Shown: one piece after another, positions 26,632 through 34,376 of the stretch | Layout: each line of letters opens with the position of its first letter | Numbering within the stretch: the first letter of the stretch is position 1 | NCBI GenBank assembly: GCA_015061335.1 | Contig: SUWT01000023.1 | Location: forward strand, 1-34,376 | Reading direction: 5' to 3' | From: Lentimicrobiaceae bacterium | Lineage (GTDB): Bacteria > Bacteroidota > Bacteroidia > Bacteroidales > F082 | DNA length: 34,376 bases | Position numbers and translations under genes: made by a program | The notes under the pieces: generated by a model | The model's input: only the letters and a program-made list of their open reading frames with translations | What the model was told of the DNA's origin: nothing | Database searches by the model: none

Positions 26632-29016
26632 CTAAAGTTTCATGGTTTTTATAGTTTTGACTCTTCCATCGTCATAGATAATATGAAGATGGAGGAGTCT
26701 TTCTTTTATGTCTTCGCAGTCTATGATAATTTTTTCAGAAGGTAAGATACTATTGTTGTCGTATTGATATAGAATCTGACCCAAAGTATTATACATTACC
26801 ACGGTTTTAATGTTTCTGCTTTCAATGAATATTTTACTGCGGGTAGGATTAGGATATACCTTAAGTTCATCATTGTTTAAATAACTGACAACATCGATAT
26901 ATCCTTCATATCTGTAATGATCTTGTTTTGTGGCAACCACTTTTATCTTTTTACCTGCTATCTGTGGCTTGAAACTTATTATACTGTCTGATCCTAATGA
27001 AGTCGCGATTATTTTTCCATCGACAGAAAGTGCAAGTCTGGTGTCATTGTCTTTTTTTATCATGATATGACTGCATGCACTATTTATACTTTTAGGATGA
27101 CTGATTTCGATATGTTCTGGCATCTGAGTGTTAAGTTGCAGGTACGCATCGCCGAAGTAATGGAATAATTTATATGTAATATCTTTATAATCATTGAGAT
27201 ATGGCCAAGATGACTGTTTGAGGAAATATTTTCCATAGACATTAGCAAAAGAAGGGTATTTGAAAATAGTGTTGTTGTCTCCGAAAGAAGGCATGAACTC
27301 GTTCCAGAGATAGTCGTAATACCCCCACACATAAGTGTCGTTCACGAAGGAATAAGAGGTCTCAGAAGCGGCCACAACGGCAATGGCGCCGTTTTTAACT
27401 CGCAAGAAACGCTCGGCAAAGCAGTCGTTACCACTTCCCCAACCATAATTGAAATGTCCGGTTTGGCAGTTCGCCGACATAATAAAACAGAGGTCTTCGT
27501 TTTCTAAAGTGTTGATCTCAACGTTAGAAAGAAAAGGCTCTCCCCAGTTTTGATATCTTCCGTGATCTCTGTGTTGAACCATGAAACTTCCATTATTGAT
27601 GGCTTCTGTTAATTTATAAGAGTCTGAACACCAATTATTAAGATGCTTTAGGTCGGAAGGAATGTAATCTAAACCTTCAGGACCAAAATAATCAATGATC
27701 TTCTCAGTGTTTGCTGCCGTTGACCAAACGGAGTCGGGAATGCCTTCGTAAATCGCATTAATACGTTCCGGAGTCCTGCCTTTTTGTGCAAAAAAGCCAG
27801 CTATGACCTCAGAACATAATTGAAACCATCTTGACTCCTGAAATCCCATTGCAGTGATGGGTTTTGAATAATAATCTTGATTGTCGGAAGGTTCCCTCTC
27901 ATATCTAAAGATTTTTCTTGTCATCAGCTCGGCTTCTTCTTCATTGGCGACAGGAAGACGTGCAATATTGATCTCTGGTAGGTTATCGTTGTTGAAATCT
28001 ACTAGTTTATTGTCAGTAAGATATTTGAGATTTGTCTCAGGATGATCGTTGAGAAAAAATGATGAAATGCCTTTGGTATTATCCATGCTATAATCACCAA
28101 ATAATAGAATTGACGATGGTACTAAATCCCAATTCTGATAAATATTATGAAAGTAATCTTTTATAACAAGAGGTTTGTTTTCTTCTATTTTATTTATGTT
28201 TATGACCTTAGTGAGAATGCCCTGTTCGTTGCGAAAGATTGCCAAGCTGTCAGCCCATTTTTTAATATCTTGATTATCAGGAGTTATAATGAGGTACTCG
28301 CAACCTTCTTTATCATTTTCAATGATTTCTTTCAGATAATAGTCATAATTGAAGTCGCTGATTGTTTCAGGATTTAAAACAATGTCTTTCAATAGATTAT
28401 CCCATTCCTTGCTTCTTAATCGATTGTCATATAAATAGTTGGCATTATCATTGTATGAAATCTTTAATTCAATATCATAAGTGATCTTTAGAGATTTTCT
28501 TACAGGATTATATTGAAAGGGAGCGACATTAAGCAGTATAAAGTTAAAAGCCCTGATGTTGTAATTATCAGATATTTGGCAGATCTTATGAGGATAGAAA
28601 GCATCTTCATTATACACTTCTGCATAATTGTTGCTTATTATATTTTTATCATTATCGGCGGTTATTTTTTCTGCGGGTCTAATTTCAACATTCTCTATGA
28701 TTTTCTCTTTACTTGAGATTATTTCAACGGTAGGTCTTGAATTGTTTGGTATCAGAATAAAACAAGAGTTATTTGGCAAGTTAGGAGTTCCTGCTTCTGA
28801 TTGGAGCTGGATCCCCTCGAAAATAATCTCGTTATCTTTAATCTCAAAATCGGAGATATTATGTTTTATGTTAATGTAGTTTGTGTTTCTGGAGTTTATT
28901 GTAAAACCTTGAACGTTAGTGTTTTGTAGGATGAATTTTTGTGCGTTGGCATTCATGCTAATAAGACATAGCATTATCAGTGAGCTGATGAGAAGAATAT
29001 GTTTATCGTATTTCAT
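26632..29016 (-). CDS. Gingipain-type C25 cysteine peptidase with T9SS sorting domain
   Basis: 794 residues from ATG 29016. A signal peptide ends near residue 26 (NANA then QK). A propeptide-like region covers about residues 30-220. The C25 catalytic domain (from about 240, LIITPDNQDIKKWADSL) has His485 (VQHRDHGRYQNWGEPF) and Cys517 (SANCQTGHF), then CFAERFLRVKNGAIAV. A gingipain-like Ig segment is followed by a T9SS type A tail from about residue 720 (LKVYPNPTRSKIFI, YNTLGQILYQYD). The frame opens upstream at GTG 29025, but that codon lies in the likely -7 box, so the ATG is preferred. It should be a surface or secreted protease, exported by T9SS and processed by PorU. Substrate preference (Arg or Lys) cannot be read safely from this sequence. 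Confidence 0.9.
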   Translation of the reverse strand: MKYDKHILLISSLIMLCLISMNANAQKFILQNTNVQGFTINSRNTNYINIKHNISDFEIKDNEIIFEGIQLQSEAGTPNLPNNSCFILIPNNSRPTVEIISSKEKIIENVEIRPAEKITADNDKNIISNNYAEVYNEDAFYPHKICQISDNYNIRAFNFILLNVAPFQYNPVRKSLKITYDIELKISYNDNANYLYDNRLRSKEWDNLLKDIVLNPETISDFNYDYYLKEIIENDKEGCEYLIITPDNQDIKKWADSLAIFRNEQGILTKVININKIEENKPLVIKDYFHNIYQNWDLVPSSILLFGDYSMDNTKGISSFFLNDHPETNLKYLTDNKLVDFNNDNLPEINIARLPVANEEEAELMTRKIFRYEREPSDNQDYYSKPITAMGFQESRWFQLCSEVIAGFFAQKGRTPERINAIYEGIPDSVWSTAANTEKIIDYFGPEGLDYIPSDLKHLNNWCSDSYKLTEAINNGSFMVQHRDHGRYQNWGEPFLSNVEINTLENEDLCFIMSANCQTGHFNYGWGSGNDCFAERFLRVKNGAIAVVAASETSYSFVNDTYVWGYYDYLWNEFMPSFGDNNTIFKYPSFANVYGKYFLKQSSWPYLNDYKDITYKLFHYFGDAYLQLNTQMPEHIEISHPKSINSACSHIMIKKDNDTRLALSVDGKIIATSLGSDSIISFKPQIAGKKIKVVATKQDHYRYEGYIDVVSYLNNDELKVYPNPTRSKIFIESRNIKTVVMYNTLGQILYQYDNNSILPSEKIIIDCEDIKERLLHLHIIYDDGRVKTIKTMKL
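26659..26710 (+). terminator. Probable porV terminator inside the convergent peptidase gene
   Basis: On the + strand, GACTCTTCCATC (26659-26670) pairs with GATGGAGGAGTC (26688-26699) over 12 positions with a single G-U wobble and a 17-nt loop, followed by TTTCTTTTATG. The hairpin begins 28 bp after the porV stop and lies wholly within the last codons of the C25 peptidase gene on the other strand. On the - strand it precedes the stop and has no T-run, so it should act only on porV transcripts. Confidence 0.6.
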
Positions 29017-29024
29017 AATTGTCA

Positions 29025-29032
29025 CAAAGATA
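29025..29032 (-). promoter_or_regulatory. -7 box of the 794-residue peptidase gene
   Basis: Reading the - strand, TATCTTTG is a perfect TAnnTTTG match, ending 8 nt before the ATG at 29016. Transcription would start around 29018-29019, leaving almost no leader. I see no clear -33 element. Confidence 0.5.
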
Positions 29033-29074
29033 CATTAATAATATGTCATTGTGGTATTGAGCAAGATTTTTTTT

Positions 29075-29106
29075 AAAAAAAAGGATGGCAAGATTTTTTG
29101 CCATCC
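29075..29106 (-). terminator. Terminator of the 1621-residue peptidase gene
   Basis: On the - strand, GGATGGCAA and TTGCCATCC (29083-29091 and 29098-29106) pair perfectly over 9 bp with a 6-nt loop, followed by eight T residues (29075-29082). It lies 32 bp past the stop at 29138 and separates this gene from the downstream peptidase gene. Confidence 0.9.
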
Positions 29107-29137
29107 AGATTATTACTAAATATGTAATTTTATGAAA

Positions 29138-32100
29138 TTACTTGATTACAATATGTTTTTTCCATATATAATCGTTTGTTGAGATAGTCATTAGGTATGA
29201 GCCATTTGACAAATAATCAAGGTTGATTTGTGTATTGAGAGAGTTGTCTGATGAGCTAATTTCTTGGGTATATACAACTTCACCTAAGACGTTATAGATG
29301 ATTATTTTAGCTTTGTTATCATTAATGTTATTGATTTTAACGTTGATTGATTCGTCGGCAGGGTTAGGATAAACAGTTAACTCATTAGCTTTGTATTCGT
29401 TAACGCTGATCATACTGGAGAAGATATTAAGTGTTTCTGAGTATTCGCCGGCACATTCTGCAGTGACGCCTCTTACTTTAAGGCTGAGGTCGCCATTAAA
29501 ATCTTGATTCCAGACGATTTCGATTTCATTACCGTTACCGTTTATTGTACCTGCTTCTGCCGGCTCTAATAACCATTCGTATGATGTAAATGTTTCGTTA
29601 GCGTTTGTATAATAAACATTAGAAGGTGTTTCGTCTTTAGCGATTATAGTGCTGCCTATTGGTTTTTCTGGGATAGCTACATTGATAACATTAACATTGA
29701 ATGTGTTATTAAGAGATGTGTAACAACCATTTGCGTCGCTGACCTCTGTCAATGTATATGATGCGGATTCATTAGAAACCTCGAGGTAAAGGATATTATC
29801 TTCAAGGACTTGATATTCGTTATCATCGCCTTCTAGTTTTACGATAAAAGGAGCTAATCCGCTGAATTCAACAGGAATTTCAGCTATGCTGTTAGGGCAT
29901 GCGGAGTTTTCTGTTTGGATATTGATCAATGTCAGAGCTTCTCTTATTACGAGTTTAATATCTTTTGTCGCTAAAGAACAGCCGTCTGCCGTGATTGTCA
30001 ATGTAGCTTCTCCGTTAGCGATATCTTGGCTGCCAGGAGTATATGATGTTTCGGCTGCTGTTGCGTCAGCGAAAGTTCCATCACCATCAGTAGTCCATAA
30101 TATTGTTTCTGCATTTTCTACTACTGCCGATAATGCTGCAGGAGCGTTGCCACAGGCTGATATTTCATCTTCAGCTTCAATTGTTGTTTCGCCTAAGATT
30201 GATAAAGTGATGCTTTGTTCTATGTCGCTACAACCGAATACATTCAAAGTAAGAACGACTTCGCCGTTTTGAATATCTTGAGCACCAGGAGTATAGATGT
30301 TATTGACTTTATTAGGTTTGTTGAAAGTTCCGTCACCGTTAGAGCTCCATGATACAGATAAATAGTCTGTAACATCAGCATTTGTATGGTAGCTTTCATT
30401 AAAGCATACTACGTCATTTTCAGCCATTTGTATGCTTGGATCGCCCATAAATGTAACCAGAATATCGTCAGATATAGTTTCACCATTTTCATCGGTACCA
30501 GTGAGTGTAAGTGTTACTGAGCCGTTAGCGGCATCTTGTGTACCAGGAGTATAGACAGGATTTACGATAGAAGTACTGCTAAAGCTACCGTCGCCATCTG
30601 ATGACCATTCTATTGAACTGTGATTATTTGCATATCCATCGAGTTCAAATTCAACATCGGCACAAGCGTTGAAGTCGAGTCCGGCGCTGATAGCCATTCT
30701 CTTATCGGCAGGGAGAGTGATATAATCTATCCATGCGCAGTCGCTACCATTACTTTGAGATGAATCTTTAGTGTAGGCCCATTTGAAGGTATGTACGCCT
30801 TCGCTAACGGCATATTTTTGTTGAGACCAGTTGACACTACCTGACCAATTGCCCATCTGTTGGTTATCAATATAGAAAAACAGTTTGTCCCAACCGTTTT
30901 CGGAAGATACTTTTACGAAGAAAGAGATAGAGTCGTTGTTTCCAACTTCGTATTGAAGTGATATTTCTGATGATTGATTATTTCCTATAGAACTTGATTT
31001 GATGCAATAGTTACCATCATGGGCATCTTCGTTATAGATTTGCCAAGGAAAACTAGATGTATTATTCCAGTCAAATTGTGATAAATCGCCAGTTTCGAAG
31101 CTTTCGATGATGAGACCTACTTTAGAGTAGAAAGTTTTTGCAGCATTGTAATAACCTGATTCGCAATTCAATGTGTATTCTGACAAGAATCCTATAGGAG
31201 TTCCAGGGCTAACATAGATGTCGTAGCTTACAGTTGCTGATTCACCAGCTTCAAGAGATTCTATTGATGCGTCATCGCTTAATAATTGCATAAATGAGTT
31301 GTGAATTTCTAAAGAAGTGAATATTTCGTTAGCTTTACTATTACCTATGTTTTCTATTGTGAATGTAAGTGTTGCTTGTTCAGCAGGATCGAGGAATCCG
31401 TTGTTATTACCTTCAATCTCTGTTATTGTGAGATTGTCGATTTTGAATTTAGGTGCATAAGCTTTGATGTTGATATGACTTTGATAAGTTTCGCCATCGC
31501 TTTCAATATTAACAAAGAGATGGTTGTTAGTATTATTAGGAACGCTGTCAGATACATATATTTCGAAAGCGTCTTCGATGTTTACGGTTTCATCAGCATC
31601 TAAGCCATCGAATGTAATAGTTGGGCTTGTAACGGTAATATATTCAGATTCAGATACTAATGTTACAGTAGCGTTGCTAGAAGGATCTTGGCCAACATTT
31701 TTGAATGATAAGTCGAATGATGCTGTTTCGTTGAAGTCGAGTTGAGTATCATCATTACTCAATACGTATTCATCGAGGATCAAGTAAGGTCCATCGGCAG
31801 CTATAACTTCTACTTCTCTTTCATAACGCAGATAATTTTGTCCTGTAACAACAACATTAATGATTGTTGGAGGTACTTGAGCAGGTATTTCTATGCTTTG
31901 AGCGTTACCTGTAGCTTCGCATACTGCAATGATTTCTATTTCACCGTTATCAACTTCTTTAGTAAGGGCTATTGTGGTATTTTCTGGGGCTGTAATATTA
32001 AATGTTGTAAGTCCGGCAATTTGTACATCCTGATGAGTAACAATCATTTCTTGAGGTACTTCGCTGTATATGCGTAAGAAGGCATCACAGTGAGCGGTAA

Positions 32101-34003
32101 ACATCTGATATGTGATATCTTTATCGTAATAGTTGTAAGGCCAAGAACATTGATACAAGAAGTATTTGCCAGCGACATTACCGAATGCAGGGAACCAGTT
32201 ACCTTCGTAATCTGCAAAAGGACCGTAGTCGGGCATGAAGTCAGGGTCGAATTGGTCATAAACACCCCATACATAAGCGTCGTTGACGAAAGAGAAGGAT
32301 ACTTCTGTTGGGCATAGCATAGCTACTGCACCTGCGTTTTGTCCGTTATATGTGTGGCGCATGAATCTTTCTGCGAAGCAGTCGCTGCCGAGGTTGTATT
32401 TTCCTGTCAAACAGTTGATTGACATTATAAATGCTAACTTACCTGTATTGGTGAGTTGATCGACGTGGTTGTTTCTGAATGCAGGTTCGCCCCATCCTGT
32501 TTCGAGACCGTGGTCGCGGTGTTGTACTAAGAAAGTACCGCTATTGATAGCATCGACGATTTGTTGAGGAGAGCCATTATTCCAATCACCCATTTCACCA
32601 GGTGTAGCAGTAATATATCCAAGACCGTTAGGTCCAAAATAATCAACCACCAAAGATGTGTTATCAGCGCTTGACCAGATGTTTTCTGCATCAGGATTAC
32701 CATCATAAATCTGATTGATACGAACAGGTTCTTTTCCTATGCTGCGGAAGTAACCTCCTGCTACTTCAGAACATAATTGGAACCAGCGTTCTGTTTGCCA
32801 ACCTAAAGCAGTGACAGGATACTTGTAACTGTCGGAATCCATGTTTGGATTTTCTACTTCATATTCAATTTGTTTGCCAACGAAGATTGGTAGTTCTGTT
32901 TCATTTTGTGCAATTAGACGAGAGAATGTCATATCAGGAAGAAGATTTCCATCAGGGTCTGCATACTGGTTGTCAGTGATACAAGATCCTGAATATGAAT
33001 GAGGGATAACTTCTGCAGGAATACCCATTGTCATATCATTATTATGGTCGGCTAATAAACAAACAGCAACAGGTTTTATAGTCCAATTGTTGTATGCGTC
33101 ATGGAACCAAGCTTTAAGTTCAGTTGTACTTGTTACGCCCATTTCATCAAGACGGAATACCTTAGTCAAAATACCTTGTTTTGTTCTTAAGTCGGCAAGT
33201 TGTTTTGCGTATGGAGCCCAAGCATCGTTATTAGGTGTGATGATAAGATATTCGTATCCGTCAGAATCATCCTTGATCCATTGTTGGAAACGTGCCTCAT
33301 AGTCAATTTTAGGAAGGCTGTTGTAATTGATAATATTTTGAGCTAAGATAGGATCAAAATACGGTGAACGATAAGCGTCCTTGCCGAATTGTCCGTTGCC
33401 GCCTTTGTAATCGATAGCTAATTCAATATTGTGATATATTATAACTTCTTTTGTTACAGGATTGAACTGTACAGGATTAACATTTAAAACTACGATATCG
33501 ACTCCACGAATAGAAGTTTGTTCTCCAATGGAAACGAATTCTTTAGGATAAAATTCATTCTTTGAATATACTTTTTCATTTTTTATGTAATCCAACTGAG
33601 GTTCTGCGTCCTGAGGTTCAATGCCGCGAGAAGGAGCAATGTTAACATTCTCTATAAGCTCTTTTTCAAAACTAATTACGTTGACGTTAGCCTCTGCACC
33701 TACTGGAATAGCAATCATTGTGCTCAATGATGGAACATTAGGCATGCCTTTGTCGTTAGGAATAACAATGCCTTTTATGCCAACTTCATGCATTTCTTCT
33801 CCTTTGTAATCTAGAGATGATAAGTCTAGCTTACTGATGTTGAAATTAATGTTGATGCTGTTACTTTTTTGCTCAATGATTTGAAAACCATCATTTTGAT
33901 GATTAAAATTGAATGAGCGTACATCTTGTGCCTTAATGGCAGATGTTAGTCCTAATAATAGCATTGCTACTATAGGAATGATAGTGAAAAGTCTCTTTCT
34001 CAT
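29138..34003 (-). CDS. Large gingipain-type C25 peptidase with Ig-like/CARDB/adhesin extension and T9SS tail
   Basis: 1621 residues. A signal peptide ends near residue 25 (IKA then QD). A propeptide-like region runs to about 215. The C25 catalytic domain has His498 (VQHRDHGLETGWGEP) and Cys531 (SINCLTGKY), then SDCFAERFMR. An Ig segment at about 650-735 is followed by two CARDB-like domains (LDFNETASFDLSFKNVG; FLDPAEQATLTFTIENIG). Next come a jelly-roll, adhesin-like domain (about 955-1105), three Ig-like repeats (about 1110-1375), and a T9SS type A tail (LTVYPNPADESINV, YNVLGEVVYTQE, GSYLMTIS). The N-terminal half is clearly paralogous to the 794-residue neighbour. By analogy with gingipains it is a surface protease; the extension may bind host or matrix targets, which is inference. 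Confidence 0.9.
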   Translation of the reverse strand: MRKRLFTIIPIVAMLLLGLTSAIKAQDVRSFNFNHQNDGFQIIEQKSNSININFNISKLDLSSLDYKGEEMHEVGIKGIVIPNDKGMPNVPSLSTMIAIPVGAEANVNVISFEKELIENVNIAPSRGIEPQDAEPQLDYIKNEKVYSKNEFYPKEFVSIGEQTSIRGVDIVVLNVNPVQFNPVTKEVIIYHNIELAIDYKGGNGQFGKDAYRSPYFDPILAQNIINYNSLPKIDYEARFQQWIKDDSDGYEYLIITPNNDAWAPYAKQLADLRTKQGILTKVFRLDEMGVTSTTELKAWFHDAYNNWTIKPVAVCLLADHNNDMTMGIPAEVIPHSYSGSCITDNQYADPDGNLLPDMTFSRLIAQNETELPIFVGKQIEYEVENPNMDSDSYKYPVTALGWQTERWFQLCSEVAGGYFRSIGKEPVRINQIYDGNPDAENIWSSADNTSLVVDYFGPNGLGYITATPGEMGDWNNGSPQQIVDAINSGTFLVQHRDHGLETGWGEPAFRNNHVDQLTNTGKLAFIMSINCLTGKYNLGSDCFAERFMRHTYNGQNAGAVAMLCPTEVSFSFVNDAYVWGVYDQFDPDFMPDYGPFADYEGNWFPAFGNVAGKYFLYQCSWPYNYYDKDITYQMFTAHCDAFLRIYSEVPQEMIVTHQDVQIAGLTTFNITAPENTTIALTKEVDNGEIEIIAVCEATGNAQSIEIPAQVPPTIINVVVTGQNYLRYEREVEVIAADGPYLILDEYVLSNDDTQLDFNETASFDLSFKNVGQDPSSNATVTLVSESEYITVTSPTITFDGLDADETVNIEDAFEIYVSDSVPNNTNNHLFVNIESDGETYQSHINIKAYAPKFKIDNLTITEIEGNNNGFLDPAEQATLTFTIENIGNSKANEIFTSLEIHNSFMQLLSDDASIESLEAGESATVSYDIYVSPGTPIGFLSEYTLNCESGYYNAAKTFYSKVGLIIESFETGDLSQFDWNNTSSFPWQIYNEDAHDGNYCIKSSSIGNNQSSEISLQYEVGNNDSISFFVKVSSENGWDKLFFYIDNQQMGNWSGSVNWSQQKYAVSEGVHTFKWAYTKDSSQSNGSDCAWIDYITLPADKRMAISAGLDFNACADVEFELDGYANNHSSIEWSSDGDGSFSSTSIVNPVYTPGTQDAANGSVTLTLTGTDENGETISDDILVTFMGDPSIQMAENDVVCFNESYHTNADVTDYLSVSWSSNGDGTFNKPNKVNNIYTPGAQDIQNGEVVLTLNVFGCSDIEQSITLSILGETTIEAEDEISACGNAPAALSAVVENAETILWTTDGDGTFADATAAETSYTPGSQDIANGEATLTITADGCSLATKDIKLVIREALTLINIQTENSACPNSIAEIPVEFSGLAPFIVKLEGDDNEYQVLEDNILYLEVSNESASYTLTEVSDANGCYTSLNNTFNVNVINVAIPEKPIGSTIIAKDETPSNVYYTNANETFTSYEWLLEPAEAGTINGNGNEIEIVWNQDFNGDLSLKVRGVTAECAGEYSETLNIFSSMISVNEYKANELTVYPNPADESINVKINNINDNKAKIIIYNVLGEVVYTQEISSSDNSLNTQINLDYLSNGSYLMTISTNDYIWKKHIVIK
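29890..30680 (-). repeat. Three Ig-like protein repeats in the large peptidase
   Basis: Three units of about 84 residues each contain W-S/T-S/T-D/N-G-D-G-S/T-F, then about 11 residues later YTPG-T/A/S-QD, and N-G-x-V/A-T/V-LTL. The W residues fall near residues 1131, 1214 and 1298. This form is common in Bacteroidota surface proteins. It shows internal domain duplication, not a DNA-level repeat. Confidence 0.8.
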
Positions 34004-34036
34004 TTTAAAATTGAATTAAGTAAAATAAACTATTTT

Positions 34037-34086
34037 GTACATTTTTATTTTAAGCCCCAAAGATAATAATAAAAATGTACGTGAAA
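34037..34086 (-). promoter_or_regulatory. Promoter of the large peptidase gene, -7 box enclosed by a perfect 13-bp inverted repeat
   Basis: On the - strand, TATCTTTG (34058-34065) is a perfect -7 box, and TTTC (34083-34086), 17 nt upstream, can serve as a -33 element. The -7 box lies in the 18-nt spacer of a perfect inverted repeat: GTACATTTTTATT at 34037-34049 and AATAAAAATGTAC at 34068-34080. Start would be near 34051, giving a leader of about 48 nt. The repeat fits an operator for a dimeric regulator; no regulator is identified. Confidence 0.65.
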
Positions 34087-34135
34087 TAAAATTATATAAT
34101 AAAATTTAATAATAGCTAGTCTTATAAAAATAATG

Positions 34136-34375
34136 TTAAAAATCCAATGGCAGCAATAAACCTCTTGCGAGAGGTGAGATATGAGATTCGATCTCCGGAT
34201 TGCCCTTGTAATAAACATTGCCCATTTTGAAGATGTATGAGTATAAGTGTTCTGTACAATAAACGTAAATATCATTATCGCTGTTAGAATATACTTTCAT
34301 TGTAGAAGCCTGGAAGTGTTCTGCGCTGATGCCTCCGTAGGTCGTCCAGTTAAAATATGCATAGTCGGTATTACC
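34136..34375 (-). CDS. C-terminal end of a protein, possibly DUF2807 (head GIN) type
   Basis: An open frame enters from the right edge and ends at TAA (34136-34138), giving 79 residues: it starts GNTDYAYFNWTTYGG and ends with PLARGLLLPLDF. The pattern of short beta-strands (FQASTMKVYSNSDNDIYVYC, then MGNVYYKGNPEIE) resembles the end of DUF2807 putative adhesin domains, where GDVYYxGNPxV is frequent. I cannot see the start or any signal peptide. It lies 132 bp upstream of the large peptidase gene on the same strand, with that gene's promoter in between. The frame is sound; the family is a guess. Confidence 0.6.
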   Translation of the reverse strand, partial: GNTDYAYFNWTTYGGISAEHFQASTMKVYSNSDNDIYVYCTEHLYSYIFKMGNVYYKGNPEIESHISPLARGLLLPLDF

Positions 34376-34376
34376 T

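Noticed and set aside
29017..29025. GTG start at 29025 for the 794-residue peptidase
   Set aside because: GTG is the less usual codon and overlaps a perfect -7 box. The ATG at 29016 leads straight into a standard signal peptide.
31742..32077. A 111-codon + strand frame within the large peptidase gene
   Set aside because: It is antisense to the catalytic and Ig region of a clear C25 peptidase. It is rich in Cys, Tyr and Phe with no recognisable domain, so it is a shadow frame.

Overview
The window looks like chromosome of an AT-rich member of the Bacteroidota, most likely a Bacteroidales species. The evidence is a set of type IX secretion (T9SS) genes (two PorU-type peptidases, PorV and a GldJ-like lipoprotein), three T9SS cargo proteins with C-terminal sorting domains, a TamL-type outer-membrane lipoprotein, Bacteroidota-style -7 promoter boxes (TAnnTTTG), and few Shine-Dalgarno sequences. 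I saw no tRNA, rRNA, CRISPR array, transposase or phage gene. No gap without a gene exceeds 300 bp.

Layout. (1) 1-7250, + strand: the last 33 codons of an unidentified gene, then a 2217-residue secreted beta-helix repeat protein with a T9SS tail. An unusual heptad-built hairpin follows, then an 87-residue protein with a signal peptide and a PEP-CTERM-like tail. A bidirectional terminator closes the region. (2) 7278-18311, - strand, in transcription order: gldJ-like, terminator, murF, anmK, exbB, exbD, tonB-like, folC, tamL, RecD-like helicase. This is a tight envelope and housekeeping cluster. (3) 18525-26630, + strand: two tandem PorU paralogs 4 bp apart, then porV. (4) 26632-34003, - strand: two tandem gingipain-type C25 peptidases of 794 and 1621 residues, both with T9SS tails. 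(5) 34136-34375, - strand: the C-terminal end of a further gene, possibly DUF2807-like.

How the genes fit together. In known T9SS, cargo crosses the inner membrane by Sec and carries a C-terminal signal through the outer membrane. PorV receives it, and the C25-family sortase PorU removes the signal and anchors the protein. Here the sortase genes, their shuttle partner and three probable clients lie within 34 kb. The core motor and translocon genes (porKLMN, sov/sprA) and porQ/porZ are not in view.

The most notable points are: the duplicated PorU, with both His/Cys dyads intact; the 26-position hairpin made of mirrored heptads at 6903-6957; a second heptad array beside exbB; a perfect 13-bp inverted repeat around the -7 box of the large peptidase gene; a porV terminator apparently hidden inside the convergent peptidase gene; and a gldJ terminator that doubles as the murF leader.
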